From positions 32,659-96,658 of the forward strand of contig JAIBAG010000008.1 of assembly GCA_019695305.1 (NCBI GenBank): a stretch of 64,000 bases of DNA, given 5' to 3'. The position numbers and the translations under genes are program-made. Below the pieces are notes generated by a model. That model did not search any database and had not been told where the DNA came from. It saw only the letters and a list, made by a program, of their open reading frames with translations. This document shows positions 34,950-44,736 of the stretch, piece by piece (within the stretch, counting starts at the first letter, position 1; every line of letters starts with the position of its first letter). Source of the DNA: a bacterium. Its GTDB lineage: Bacteria > UBA10199 > JAIBAG01.

Positions 34950-36212
34950 ATGACACAAACAGATACTCCTGTGGATAGCAAATTTACAGGCTTGGGCATT
35001 GCCCCTAAAGTGATGGAGCTTTTAAACCATCTCAAATTTCATACTCCCACCCCCATTCAAGAACAATCCATCCCGGTAGGGCTGGAAGGAAAAGATATTA
35101 TTGGAATAGCGCAAACCGGTACCGGTAAAACCTTGGCGTTTTCCATCCCGCTGGTGCAGCGTTTGCAACAGTTACCGGGACGCGCACTTGTATTGGTGCC
35201 CACACGCGAATTGGCTATTCAGGTAAACGATACCATGAAGTTACTTGCCAAACCCATGGGGCTTACCAGTGTGGTGCTTATTGGTGGTGAATCCATGAAC
35301 CGCCAAGTGGACGATTTAAAACGATACAAACCGCGCATTATTATTGCCACTCCCGGACGCCTTTTAGACCACATGCAAGAAGGAACCATTTCGTTGGCCG
35401 ATATTGAGCTTTTAGTTTTGGACGAAGCCGACCGTATGCTAGACATGGGTTTTGCTCCCCAAGTAAACCGCATTTTAAAAAGCGTGGTTCGTAAAAAACA
35501 AACTTTTGTATTTTCTGCCACCATGCCCGAGGGCATTGTCAATATTACCAAAAATTTTATGTCACTTCCGGTACGTGTAGAAGTAGCACGTGCTGGAACC
35601 ACGGCCGAAAAAGTGGAACAAGAAATTATTATGGTGGATCGTGAAGGCAAAATGCCCATCTTAGATGATATCTTAAAAAAGCATGTGGGAACGGTACTTA
35701 TTTTTTCGCGTACCAAACATGGCGCCCATCGCATTAAACGTATTCTTATTCAAAAGGGATACAGTGCCGCCGAAATTCATGCCGATCGCAGTTTGGGTCA
35801 GCGTAAAGAAGCCTTGGAAGGTTTTAAAACCGGCAAGTACCGTATACTTGTGGCTACCGATATTGCTGCTCGTGGTATTGATGTGAGCCACATTGAGTTG
35901 GTCGTAAACTACGATTTGCCCGGCAATTCCGAAGATTATGTGCATCGCATTGGCCGCACGGGACGTGCTGGACGCGCCGGAAAAGCCATCTCATTTGCCA
36001 CGCCGGACGAAAAACGCGACATTAAAGATATTGAACGCGTGATTAAGCAGACTCTTTCTATAACACCCATGCACCGCGAAGCCTTGTCGCTTCAATTGCC
36101 TTCTACAGTAGGTGGCAATGCAAATGCCGGGATGGATAAACGGAAAATGATTTTAAACGATATTAATCGCGAACGTCTTAAACCGGGGCGTCGTCGTTTT
36201 TCACGGCGTTAG
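34950..36212 (+). CDS. DEAD-box RNA helicase (RhlE-like)
   Basis: 420 residues with the complete helicase motif set: AQTGTGKT, PTRELAIQ, TPGRLLDH, DEADRMLDMGF, SATMP, ATDIAARGID and HRIGRTGRAGRAG. The C-terminus is short and basic (KPGRRRFSRR), as in RhlE-type enzymes that remodel rRNA or mRNA. It is monocistronic, divergent from the TPR/FHA operon. Confidence 0.92.
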   Translation: MTQTDTPVDSKFTGLGIAPKVMELLNHLKFHTPTPIQEQSIPVGLEGKDIIGIAQTGTGKTLAFSIPLVQRLQQLPGRALVLVPTRELAIQVNDTMKLLAKPMGLTSVVLIGGESMNRQVDDLKRYKPRIIIATPGRLLDHMQEGTISLADIELLVLDEADRMLDMGFAPQVNRILKSVVRKKQTFVFSATMPEGIVNITKNFMSLPVRVEVARAGTTAEKVEQEIIMVDREGKMPILDDILKKHVGTVLIFSRTKHGAHRIKRILIQKGYSAAEIHADRSLGQRKEALEGFKTGKYRILVATDIAARGIDVSHIELVVNYDLPGNSEDYVHRIGRTGRAGRAGKAISFATPDEKRDIKDIERVIKQTLSITPMHREALSLQLPSTVGGNANAGMDKRKMILNDINRERLKPGRRRFSRR

Positions 36213-36362
36213 TTCATTTCTCTCAAATTGAAAATTCTTCCAAAATGCTGTTTTTATTGACACTTCTGGGGGTTGGAGCGCTTTAAAACATCAAATAAAA
36301 TCAATAGCTTATAGATTTATCTTATCATTATAATTGGCATCAAATTTGAATATTAAGCCCGT

Positions 36363-39300
36363 ATGGGCATTTTTCGGGTATATTTTTTTCTTATCTTATC
36401 ATGTTGTTTGATTTCGTGTGCGGGCAATCATGATGGTTTTGTGCCTAATGACGATAAGGGCAAGCCGGTAGAAGAATGTCCCCCTGGTTCAAGTGATCCC
36501 AAATGTGTGGAGCCTCCCCCGGCTCCTCTTCCCGATTTTTTAAAAGAGCCCGCTTTTTATGATAACGATCTACGCTTTTTTAAACATCCCGGTTTACTCA
36601 AAGTAAAATCATTAAACAGTTTGTGTGGAAACACAGCATGTACGCCCGATGTCATGAAACAATTTGATGTAGAGATAAATCCTGCAACTGTAACCATGAC
36701 ATTAGCACAAGGTGAAATGATAACTCAGGGTTTTACACTCCAAAATGATACTGCGCAAAATTTAGATGATGTGGATGTGGATCTAGAAGATTTTTACCAA
36801 CTGAAGGATGGTATGTATACGGCGGTTGAAAATCCTGCTGAGTTAGAGAGCTATGTGGCTAAAAACTGGAAGCATTTGGAAAAAAAATCTTCCGGAGCAT
36901 GGGTTAATGTGGAAGCTCCCGAAATGTTACTTAAGAATGATGCAGATAGTTTGAAGGGATATTTTTTATTTCCAGAAACTTTGAGTGATGAGGGGTTTAT
37001 GCCGCAAGGCCCTGTAGTGATCAAGTCGGGAAAATCGGCCAAGCAAGATTCCACTCAAAGTTTAGTCATCAACGTAAAATTTACTACGCCCTATACCAAT
37101 GTAGTGGAGTATGCCAGAGAGCCGGCTGCTAAAATATTATTTAATATGGAAAGCCCCGACAAACAGTTTCAGCTTATATTAGATAGTGTTGCCTACATGT
37201 ATACTAATGGAAAACTTATGCCCGATACTGCATTTTACAGGGGCTATTTAACAGTAGGGAGCATTAAAAAAATTATATATCTTTCTTCGGAATCATTTTT
37301 ACAGGGAGGTGAGGTTGAACTGGAGGTAAGAGTGACGGCCACTACTAATTCAACAGTGGTTACCTTAAGTGAAGCGGGCAATATCAATAAATCCACTCTT
37401 CCAGCTCCCTTTCCTAAGGGGGCATCAACATCTCCGTATCCGCTTTTAATGCTTCCGCGCGATCAAGAACTGAACGTTACATTTTATAAATCCAGCTATA
37501 CATTTGAAGAATTTACTGTAACGGAAAATTCCTTATCTGCGTCTGGAGTGTTATCGCAAAATATATTGTTTGATACCAATTTTGAGATCTGTAACAACAC
37601 GCTGGATGGATTAAATGCCCAGAGTATTAAGGTGAGTAAAGGGGCTTCTTTTTTCTGTTTAATGGATGATACTGTTTTGCAGTATTTTCCCCCAGACACT
37701 TCGCCAGATTTTTCAACTCAAATTTTACCAGGGCAATTTAAAACTATTGTTAATTTTATAAAGCCGGTTCCGGGTACAGAAAATGGTTCGTATTTTGGAC
37801 GAATGGTTTTTAGAAGTAAGGATCATGTTGTGGGGGATGTTCCTGTATCACTCACGGTGCATCCAGTTCCTTTTGTGAAGCCATGGCAAGCGGTGGGGAT
37901 GTGGTATCGCTTGCCATTTTTTTATTCCGGTAAAATGAATGTTGGCCTCATGAAAAATGATTTCAATCTTATGCTTGAAAACGGGTTTAATTTTATTGGG
38001 ATGAACAATATCTACGATGAAAACAATGTTTCCGACAGAACTTTAGATCTGTTGAGTGGAAAAGGCCTTAATGATGGTTTGCGCTTCGATCAATACACCA
38101 TGAATTATAATAAAAATATTGATCTAAAAACACTCACTGCTAACTCAATAAGCAAGTTTGGATCTAATTTGCCTGTTTTTGCCGGAACCGATGAGCCTTT
38201 TAACGATTTGAGAATGAAAGCCCATTTGGAGATGATGGCGGAGATGAAAAATAAATTTGGATCTCTGGGGCTGGAGATGCCCACTCTTATTAGCAATTCG
38301 GGGCGTAGTGTTTTGGAAAGGGTATTAGATACACAATGTGATTGCCAAAATGTTGCGAGTGATACCCAAACTATTAAGACTATTTGCACAGATAGAGCCT
38401 TAGAAACGCCAAATGCTTGTGCCTCGGATACTTTGTGGGATGCGGCAGTGATGACACGTTTTACTTTATCATGTCCAACCCCTGGGGGATGGACGTGTAA
38501 GGATAAAAATCTATCTGCTCAATATTGTCAGAATTATAATTCTTATCAATTTATAAACGAATGTTTTTATGAAGATGGCAAGTATATGGCAAATGACGGT
38601 ACGTTATTGGATCCGCTCACCGATATTTGGCATTCTTCAATTTCAGCTACCAGTAACATGACCTGTCAGATGGATGCGACTGGAAAGAATATTATTTATG
38701 ATTCTATTAGCCGTGATTTAAATACAATAATTGATGCCAGAAGAGCCGATTTTGAAGGGGAACAGGTTGAGGCCAGGCAGCGTCATATCAAGGAGGAAAA
38801 GTTCTACTTTCAATCATATTTTGAACACCCGCAATTAAATCGCACTTATTTTGGTTTTTTTCTATTTAACAGCCGTTTGGATGGGGCTATGGCCTTTACC
38901 TATAATTGGAGCTACCCGGGAATGGGGGATCCCTTTGTGGAGAGCCCTCAGATGCCTACGGTTGAAATGCGCACGGTTTATCCGGCCAAAGGAACATCAA
39001 TTCCCACCTACCAGTTTATGGGTTTGGGTCAGGGAGCTATTGATTTACGCTGGGCTGCAACCGTGAACACCCAGTTTAAAAAAGCTTATGATAAATTTTG
39101 CACCAATAAAACGTCCAGCAGTTGCCAGCAAATAAAAACCCTTTGCCAGTCTTTTAACACTAAACTGGCACGTTTTGACGAGCCGGCTTATTACGATGGA
39201 AACGAACCTTATTATTATAATACCGACCGAGCAGCCTGTAACGCGAACGCGGCCAAAGTACTTTATGCTCACGACTACGACCGTATGCGAAGCGATTTAA

Positions 39301-39389
39301 AAGACATGAGTATGGAACTGTATAATATGGGTGTTACGGTAGAAGACGGTGAAGAAGAAGTAAAAACCTGGGTTTGTGACGGGTTTTAG
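36363..39389 (+). CDS. Large lipoprotein with TIM-barrel-like region, function unknown
   Basis: 1008 residues. A signal peptide ends at lipobox LISC (C19), then an acidic Pro-rich spacer. Residues ~100-500 look like several beta-sandwich domains. From ~515 a different domain begins (KPWQAVGMWYR) with an NGFNFIGM strand and a GTDEP motif, resembling glycoside-hydrolase-type TIM barrels of the DUF4091 kind. A Cys-rich insert (about 12 Cys, ~650-750) interrupts it and probably forms disulfides. A surface carbohydrate-active role is only a guess. Confidence 0.75.
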   Translation: MGIFRVYFFLILSCCLISCAGNHDGFVPNDDKGKPVEECPPGSSDPKCVEPPPAPLPDFLKEPAFYDNDLRFFKHPGLLKVKSLNSLCGNTACTPDVMKQFDVEINPATVTMTLAQGEMITQGFTLQNDTAQNLDDVDVDLEDFYQLKDGMYTAVENPAELESYVAKNWKHLEKKSSGAWVNVEAPEMLLKNDADSLKGYFLFPETLSDEGFMPQGPVVIKSGKSAKQDSTQSLVINVKFTTPYTNVVEYAREPAAKILFNMESPDKQFQLILDSVAYMYTNGKLMPDTAFYRGYLTVGSIKKIIYLSSESFLQGGEVELEVRVTATTNSTVVTLSEAGNINKSTLPAPFPKGASTSPYPLLMLPRDQELNVTFYKSSYTFEEFTVTENSLSASGVLSQNILFDTNFEICNNTLDGLNAQSIKVSKGASFFCLMDDTVLQYFPPDTSPDFSTQILPGQFKTIVNFIKPVPGTENGSYFGRMVFRSKDHVVGDVPVSLTVHPVPFVKPWQAVGMWYRLPFFYSGKMNVGLMKNDFNLMLENGFNFIGMNNIYDENNVSDRTLDLLSGKGLNDGLRFDQYTMNYNKNIDLKTLTANSISKFGSNLPVFAGTDEPFNDLRMKAHLEMMAEMKNKFGSLGLEMPTLISNSGRSVLERVLDTQCDCQNVASDTQTIKTICTDRALETPNACASDTLWDAAVMTRFTLSCPTPGGWTCKDKNLSAQYCQNYNSYQFINECFYEDGKYMANDGTLLDPLTDIWHSSISATSNMTCQMDATGKNIIYDSISRDLNTIIDARRADFEGEQVEARQRHIKEEKFYFQSYFEHPQLNRTYFGFFLFNSRLDGAMAFTYNWSYPGMGDPFVESPQMPTVEMRTVYPAKGTSIPTYQFMGLGQGAIDLRWAATVNTQFKKAYDKFCTNKTSSSCQQIKTLCQSFNTKLARFDEPAYYDGNEPYYYNTDRAACNANAAKVLYAHDYDRMRSDLKDMSMELYNMGVTVEDGEEEVKTWVCDGF

Positions 39390-39490
39390 TTTTACAGATA
39401 ACCCGTAAAATAATATTTGATCTTTCCCTCTAAAATCACCACAATACACCTCTCTTTAATTTTAACCCTAACTTTATAAAGGACTTATTT

Positions 39491-39682
39491 ATGGCCAAGA
39501 AATCTTCTAAAGAAGTGCTGGTTGTTGCCAGCAAAGTAAAAGCTTATATCAAATCCAAAAAATGCCAAACCTCGGGCGATGCCATTGGCGCTATCAGCAA
39601 TGCTGTGTATGCTGCCATTGACCGTGCTATTGAACGCACAAAGGCAAATCGTCGTAGCACAGTAAAACCTCAGGATATTTAA
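39491..39682 (+). CDS. Bacterial histone-fold protein (HBb-like)
   Basis: 63 residues, basic. Helix 1 (EVLVVASKVKAYIKSKK), a short loop, the long helix 2 (about 31-54) and an RRSTVKPQDI end match the single histone fold, with the final R-x-TVKP-x-D strand/loop typical of histone L2. Size and motif match the short histone described in Bdellovibrio bacteriovorus (Bd0055), a nucleoid protein that bends DNA as a dimer. AAAGGA lies 7 nt before the ATG and a strong terminator follows, so it is a single-gene unit, fitting an abundant chromatin protein. Confidence 0.8.
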   Translation: MAKKSSKEVLVVASKVKAYIKSKKCQTSGDAIGAISNAVYAAIDRAIERTKANRRSTVKPQDI

Positions 39683-39700
39683 TCCTTTTGATCTTGATTA

Positions 39701-39735
39701 GGGGCATGACTTTCACTATCTGTGAGTCATGCCCC
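39701..39735 (+). terminator. Histone gene terminator overlapping the mutY start
   Basis: A perfect 11-bp stem (39701-39711/39725-39735) lies 19 nt after the histone stop. Its right arm contains the mutY ATG (39729). The T-run after it is short, so it may act as attenuator as well as terminator. Confidence 0.65.
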
Positions 39736-40715
39736 CATTTTCAAAAAATCTACTCTCCTGGTACGATCGCTGTAAACGCGATTTGCCCTGGCGGCATACC
39801 ACTAATCCCTATTTTATTTGGATATCCGAAGCGATGTTGCAGCAAACAACTGTTGCTACGGTAATTCCTTATTATGAGCGTTTTATTCAAACACTCCCTA
39901 CACTAAAAGATTTAGCAACAGCTCCCGAAGATCAGCTTCTCAAATTATGGGCAGGTCTTGGTTATTACTCGCGCGTGCGTAATCTTAAAAAAGCAGCGCA
40001 GAAAGTTGTTGGGGAATTTAACGGTAAACTTCCGTCTACTGCCGCACAACTCAAAACACTTCCAGGTTTGGGCGATTACGCCTCGGCAGCCGTTGCCAGT
40101 ATAGCTTTTGGTGAAGTGATCCCGGTGGTTGATGGCAATGTGTTGCGAGTGGTTGCCCGCTATAAAGGAATTGGGGATGACATCATGCTGCCTAAAACTC
40201 GCGAAATGGTCCGCGACATCATGAAAGAACTTATCGATAAAAAACGCCCAGGTGATTTTAATCAGGCCGTGATGGAATTGGGTGCTACCGTGTGTACACC
40301 TAAAAATACGCAATGTCTTTTATGCCCGCTACGTGATGGATGCACGGCTTATAAATCAAATCAGGTTCATTTGCTTCCTATCAAAGTCAAAAAAACAAAA
40401 TACATGGACGTCAATCTTACCTGCTTTGTTTATCAACATAAAAAATCCTACTGGCTTACCCAGCGCGCCCAAGGTGAAGTAAATGGGATGATGTGGGAGT
40501 TCCCGTTAGAAGAAAGCCGCCCTCAAAGAACAGACATAAAACCGGTAAAACATGCCATTATGAATAAGCGGATTACCGTTTGGCCTGTAATAGAAAAAAT
40601 GTCTCAAAAGCCCAAGCAGGCAGGAAGTTGGATTGCTATTACTCAACTTCAAGAGTACCCGCTCACCACTATTACCAAAAAAGTTCTTAAGTCCATTCAA
40701 AGCGTTCAGTTTTAG
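39729..40715 (+). CDS. mutY: A/G-specific adenine DNA glycosylase MutY
   Basis: 328 residues. HhH-GPD fold with catalytic E34 (SEAMLQQT), helix-hairpin-helix LPGLGDYASA, catalytic D135 (VVDGN) and the [4Fe-4S] cysteines C189, C196, C199 and C205. The C-terminal NUDIX-like domain that reads 8-oxoG is present but short. It removes A mispaired with 8-oxoG. The start codon is inside the preceding hairpin's 3' arm and no ribosome site is free, so expression may be low or conditional. Confidence 0.92.
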   Translation: MPPFSKNLLSWYDRCKRDLPWRHTTNPYFIWISEAMLQQTTVATVIPYYERFIQTLPTLKDLATAPEDQLLKLWAGLGYYSRVRNLKKAAQKVVGEFNGKLPSTAAQLKTLPGLGDYASAAVASIAFGEVIPVVDGNVLRVVARYKGIGDDIMLPKTREMVRDIMKELIDKKRPGDFNQAVMELGATVCTPKNTQCLLCPLRDGCTAYKSNQVHLLPIKVKKTKYMDVNLTCFVYQHKKSYWLTQRAQGEVNGMMWEFPLEESRPQRTDIKPVKHAIMNKRITVWPVIEKMSQKPKQAGSWIAITQLQEYPLTTITKKVLKSIQSVQF

Positions 40716-40755
40716 CCCTATTGACTTCGGTTCCAATCCCCACTATGCCAAAGAA

Positions 40756-42750
40756 ATGGCTTGGTTTTCGTCCAAAACAAATTCTCCTATTGCGGTTAAA
40801 AAAATAACCCCACTTTTTTCACAAAAAGGCATGAAATTTAAACGGGATGTGTTGGTTCGCGAACTTCTCAATTTGGGCAATTCAAAAATCACATCCAATA
40901 TTGCAAAGCTTGTAGGGGATGAGGTGGAAAAAGAAATTTTTAACCGCCGCATTGGTGTTCTTACCACCGATACCTTAAATGCCATTGTTACCGAAAAATT
41001 AGTGGCACTGGGTTTGGCAGACGATGTTGCTGCCACGGAAGAAAATAAAACAAACGGGCATCATCCCATTTTATCACAAGATGTATTAAGGGTTTTGCTT
41101 CCAGCTGAAGAAAAAAAGAAAGCTGCTCCCGAAGTTATCCCGCTTGTTCAAAAAGAAGCTATTTCCTATTTGCCCGATGCCCAGCAAAAAATTGTATCAG
41201 TAGCAGCCAAGCGTGATTTTGGTGGGAATGTTCAAGAGTTTTGTGATGGCATTTTAGAACGTGCAGCACGCGCGCTTACCCAAGCCGATATCCATTTTGA
41301 CCCACGCTTAAATTCAGATAAAATTGAAAATGAATGGTATAATTTTTTAGCATCAGGAGTTTTTTTACCAACCTTAGATGTGCTGTCTCACTTAGGCTCG
41401 TTATGGCCGCAAACATCTCCTGCTTTTACGGTGGAAGATCAGGCAAGCTCGCTAAGCGAGGGCTTACAACATTTAATTGAAAATCATCAAGCAGGGCGTT
41501 CTTCATTTATTGAATTAAAATTGCGAGCGGCAGGCGATGTTATTGGTGGTAAAACATTAAATGCCGTTAATCCTCAAGAATTACTTAAATTTTATGCTCA
41601 GGGTTTACAACTGTATCCTGTATCCGGCTCTACAACTCATAGTGTTTCTTTAAGTTTATCGCATCCACAAAGTGATCTATTTTTAAATGCGCTTCTTGAA
41701 AATCAAAATTTTTTTAAAGGCATATTTGCCCCAGACCGTGAGTTTTTACAGGCGTTAAATCAGGATGATTTTGTTAGTCTATTAAATCCACGGACGGGCT
41801 CTCTGGTACGTAAAGTACCTGTAAATTTCTTTTTAGAAAAATTTGTGGATCTTTTAAGCCGCGATGGAGAACTTAAATTTTATTTTCCACATCAAATTGC
41901 GGCTACTCCGGGTGATGCCAATTCATTTCTTATTCACCCTTGTCATGCGCAAGCTTTTAAACCTGGAAACAAAACGTTACTGGGCTCACTCAATATTTTT
42001 TCTTGTGTACACGATGGTAATTTAAATTGGGGGTTGTTAAAAAATGCCGTTTATCGTGCTGTACATTTTTTAGATAATGTCCTTTGCCTTTCGTCTGGCC
42101 TTGAAAAGGAAATTGATGTAGCGCGCTTAAGTTTAAATATTTGTGGGTGGGCTATGGTGTTGATGGAAATGGGAATTCCATACGATTCACGAGAAGCTTT
42201 GCTCTTGGCACAGGAAGTTTGTGGTTTTATTCATGAAGAAGCCATGCTTTGCAGTGCACAACTGGCCTTAAAAAGAGGCGTTCCTCAAGACTTACACCGG
42301 CAAGATGGTCCCGTGGTGCGGCATGCAGCGTTTGTAGGTATTGATGGTGATGAAGAAGTAGCGTCTATTTTTGGTGTGACGCCTGGTTTGGAGCCGTTAG
42401 ACGATGAACGTCAGATTTTAGTAAAAAGTGGTTCAGTTTTTACAGTAGAAGCTCTGGAAAGCCTCTATTTAAAAGAAAGAAAAATGAGTAAGTCAGTATT
42501 TAAAAAAGGACATGAAATTTTGGCGGCGCAGCATTTGTATATGCAACAGGTGTGCGAGCGTTATGCGGATGGCTTGGTAGATAAAAAAATTCCTCTCACC
42601 GATCTTTCGCCAGAGGGTGTTAAAAATATTCTAGTGGCGGCTCACCGTTTAAATTTAAAAACATTGCATGTAGTGCATTTGTTTAAAGAGAAGGCAGTTT
42701 CGGTTTTTAAAGCTTCTTTTTCTGATAAGGGTAATTATTTTATGCCTTAA
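40756..42750 (+). CDS. RNR alpha-like protein with degenerate active site
   Basis: 664 residues from ATG 40756; a longer form would overlap mutY. An ATP-cone-like N-terminus (about 20-90) precedes an RNR large-subunit-like body: SPAF at 221-224, LKLRAAGDVIGG, HPCHAQ at 394-399, GSLNIFSCVHDGNLNWGLL, AVHFLDNVL, and a C-terminal helix matching the region before the usual redox tail. In real reductases SPAF would be S-A-C-F (A223 replaces the redox Cys) and HPCHA would be N-P-C-G-E (C396 kept, Asn and Glu lost). It also lacks a Cys-rich tail. It is probably not a functional reductase. A regulatory or alternative role is inference. Confidence 0.7.
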   Translation: MAWFSSKTNSPIAVKKITPLFSQKGMKFKRDVLVRELLNLGNSKITSNIAKLVGDEVEKEIFNRRIGVLTTDTLNAIVTEKLVALGLADDVAATEENKTNGHHPILSQDVLRVLLPAEEKKKAAPEVIPLVQKEAISYLPDAQQKIVSVAAKRDFGGNVQEFCDGILERAARALTQADIHFDPRLNSDKIENEWYNFLASGVFLPTLDVLSHLGSLWPQTSPAFTVEDQASSLSEGLQHLIENHQAGRSSFIELKLRAAGDVIGGKTLNAVNPQELLKFYAQGLQLYPVSGSTTHSVSLSLSHPQSDLFLNALLENQNFFKGIFAPDREFLQALNQDDFVSLLNPRTGSLVRKVPVNFFLEKFVDLLSRDGELKFYFPHQIAATPGDANSFLIHPCHAQAFKPGNKTLLGSLNIFSCVHDGNLNWGLLKNAVYRAVHFLDNVLCLSSGLEKEIDVARLSLNICGWAMVLMEMGIPYDSREALLLAQEVCGFIHEEAMLCSAQLALKRGVPQDLHRQDGPVVRHAAFVGIDGDEEVASIFGVTPGLEPLDDERQILVKSGSVFTVEALESLYLKERKMSKSVFKKGHEILAAQHLYMQQVCERYADGLVDKKIPLTDLSPEGVKNILVAAHRLNLKTLHVVHLFKEKAVSVFKASFSDKGNYFMP

Positions 42751-42762
42751 ATTTCTTTTATT

Positions 42763-44694
42763 TTATCCCATCACTGCCGTTGCCAGTTGTTCGATAAAGG
42801 AATCCATTTTAAAAGGTTTTTGAATAAAAGATGTAGCAGGGTTTTTGAGTAGCTCCGATATTTCGGCGTTGGCGGTGTAGCCACTTGCAAAAATGACTGG
42901 CTGCTTGTGCCCCAAAGATTTGAGAGTTTTATAAAGTTCAATACCACCCATTTCGGGCATCATGATATCTAAAATAAGGAAATCAACTTGAGTTGGCTGA
43001 TTGATAATTTCCAAAGCCTTGATGCCGTTTTCGGCTTTTATAACGTGCATGCCTAGCAATTCCAAAATGTCGCCAGCCATGTTGCGCATGTTTTCTTCGT
43101 CGTCAACTACCATCACTGTTTTACCTTTTAAGGAATGTAGTTTTTCTGGAGATGTTTTTTCTGTTTCTACGTCTACGCTTAAATCGGCATTCGAGCTTGG
43201 TAAATAAAGTGTAAACATAGTGCCGCGGCCTTCTTCAGAGTATACAAAAATATCGCCGCCATGATTTTGTACAATGCCCATTACCATCGATAGTCCAAGC
43301 CCGCTTCCTTTACCTACATCTTTGGTAGTGAAAAACGGGTCAAAAATGCGATGAATAACGTCTTTTGGAATGCCAGTTCCTGTGTCGGCAATGCTTAATT
43401 TTACATGGGGCCCCGGTTTTAAATGCTTTTTATATTCGCAGAATTTTTTATCGACTGTAAAATTGCTTGTTTCAAACGATATAGTCCCTCCTTTAGGCAT
43501 GGCATCGCGTGCGTTAAGAGATAAATTCATAATACTCTGAATAAGCTGTGTGCTATCACCCTCAACATTCCAGAGGGTGGGGCTGAGTATTTTGTTGATG
43601 GTGATGTCTTTACCAATAGAACTTGAGAGCATGAGGATGGATTCTTCAATCAGGTTGTTGATATTCACAACGCGTTTTTCGTATTTCCCTTCACGGGCAA
43701 AACCTAATAATTGTTTGGTGAGTGTGGCGGCTCTTTTGGCCGATTGCGTAATAATAGAAAGTCTTTTTTGTGCTTTGGGATTATCCTGAAATTCGGTTCC
43801 CAGCATGTCGGCATAGCCCAAAATTGGGCCTAATAAATTATTAAAATCGTGAGCAATACCTCCGGCCAGTTTGCCGATAGACTCCATTTTTTGCGATTGT
43901 AATAGCTGGTTTTGAGTTTTGGTGAGTTGCTCGTTTATGGTTTCGGCTTTATTTAAGGCTAAATCCAGTTCACGGTTTTTTTGTTCCAATTTATTGAGGA
44001 TGTCTTCACGTTCAGCTGCATGTTTATGCATTTCCTTATTTAACATGCGACCGTAAAAAGTGACTCCGCACACAATAAAAATAATAATACCAACAATTAA
44101 ATATTCGTAGCTGCGGTACTGGAGTGCTAAGGTAATCTGTTTGCTAAATTCCTGATTTTGGATTTCGAAGGCTGTTTTTTGGAGTTGAAAAAAGGCTTCG
44201 TTCAGAAAAGCATACTTTCTATCCATGGTGGCCATGCGTTCGCCAGCTTTTGCTTCTTCGCCGTTTCTAAAATAACCAAAAATAAGATCAGCCTCATCTT
44301 TCATTTCGGTCATTTTTGTGTCAATTTTTTCTAACTCTAAAATTATTCTTTGGCGGTATTCGGGTGTGCTTATTGAACTGGCATCGATGAGGGCTTTTTC
44401 TCTTTCTTGCTTAAATGTAGTTAGTGAGGAATTGGCCTTGTTTTGTTCGCTTACAACATCTCTGGAATCAAATACATCGTTTCCGGGTGCGTTTACTTTT
44501 CCGCCCAAAATTTGCAGTTGTGTATACTCCTCAATACGGTGCGACCATTGCTGGTTAGTATCGATAGAACCCTGATAAAGCCCCATGATTTGGTGGTTTA
44601 AAAAGAGACTGATACCGATAGTCACCAGATCGAAGGCGGCCAGTACAAAGTAAAGCCAATACCATGTTTTTTTGTTGGTTTGGTTTTTTAGCAT
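42763..44694 (-). CDS. Membrane hybrid histidine kinase with C-terminal receiver
   Basis: 643 residues. Two membrane helices (about 12-32 and 198-217) bracket a ~165-residue periplasmic helical sensor. A coiled coil (to ~268) leads to HisKA with H282 (GGIAHDFNNLLGP), an ATPase domain (DTGTGIP, GKGSGLGLSMV) and a receiver with D576 (LDIMMP). The H-D-F-N-N H-box is typical of hybrid kinases related to sporulation/motility-type sensors. No DNA-binding partner is adjacent; the receiver-only protein at 59706 is a possible but unproven partner. Confidence 0.88.
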   Translation of the reverse strand: MLKNQTNKKTWYWLYFVLAAFDLVTIGISLFLNHQIMGLYQGSIDTNQQWSHRIEEYTQLQILGGKVNAPGNDVFDSRDVVSEQNKANSSLTTFKQEREKALIDASSISTPEYRQRIILELEKIDTKMTEMKDEADLIFGYFRNGEEAKAGERMATMDRKYAFLNEAFFQLQKTAFEIQNQEFSKQITLALQYRSYEYLIVGIIIFIVCGVTFYGRMLNKEMHKHAAEREDILNKLEQKNRELDLALNKAETINEQLTKTQNQLLQSQKMESIGKLAGGIAHDFNNLLGPILGYADMLGTEFQDNPKAQKRLSIITQSAKRAATLTKQLLGFAREGKYEKRVVNINNLIEESILMLSSSIGKDITINKILSPTLWNVEGDSTQLIQSIMNLSLNARDAMPKGGTISFETSNFTVDKKFCEYKKHLKPGPHVKLSIADTGTGIPKDVIHRIFDPFFTTKDVGKGSGLGLSMVMGIVQNHGGDIFVYSEEGRGTMFTLYLPSSNADLSVDVETEKTSPEKLHSLKGKTVMVVDDEENMRNMAGDILELLGMHVIKAENGIKALEIINQPTQVDFLILDIMMPEMGGIELYKTLKSLGHKQPVIFASGYTANAEISELLKNPATSFIQKPFKMDSFIEQLATAVMG

Positions 44695-44736
44695 ATTTTT
44701 AGGCTACGTAAAGTTTACGGCTTTTTTGACGATTAC

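Noticed and set aside
36320..36362. Sigma54-like promoter before the large lipoprotein gene (TTGGCAT...TTTGA)
   Set aside because: The -24 GG is present, but the -12 element is GA rather than GC, so it is too weak to call, even with an NtrC regulator in the window.
40756..42750. Functional class II ribonucleotide reductase
   Set aside because: The redox Cys and the Asn/Glu of the active site are replaced and the Cys-rich tail is absent.
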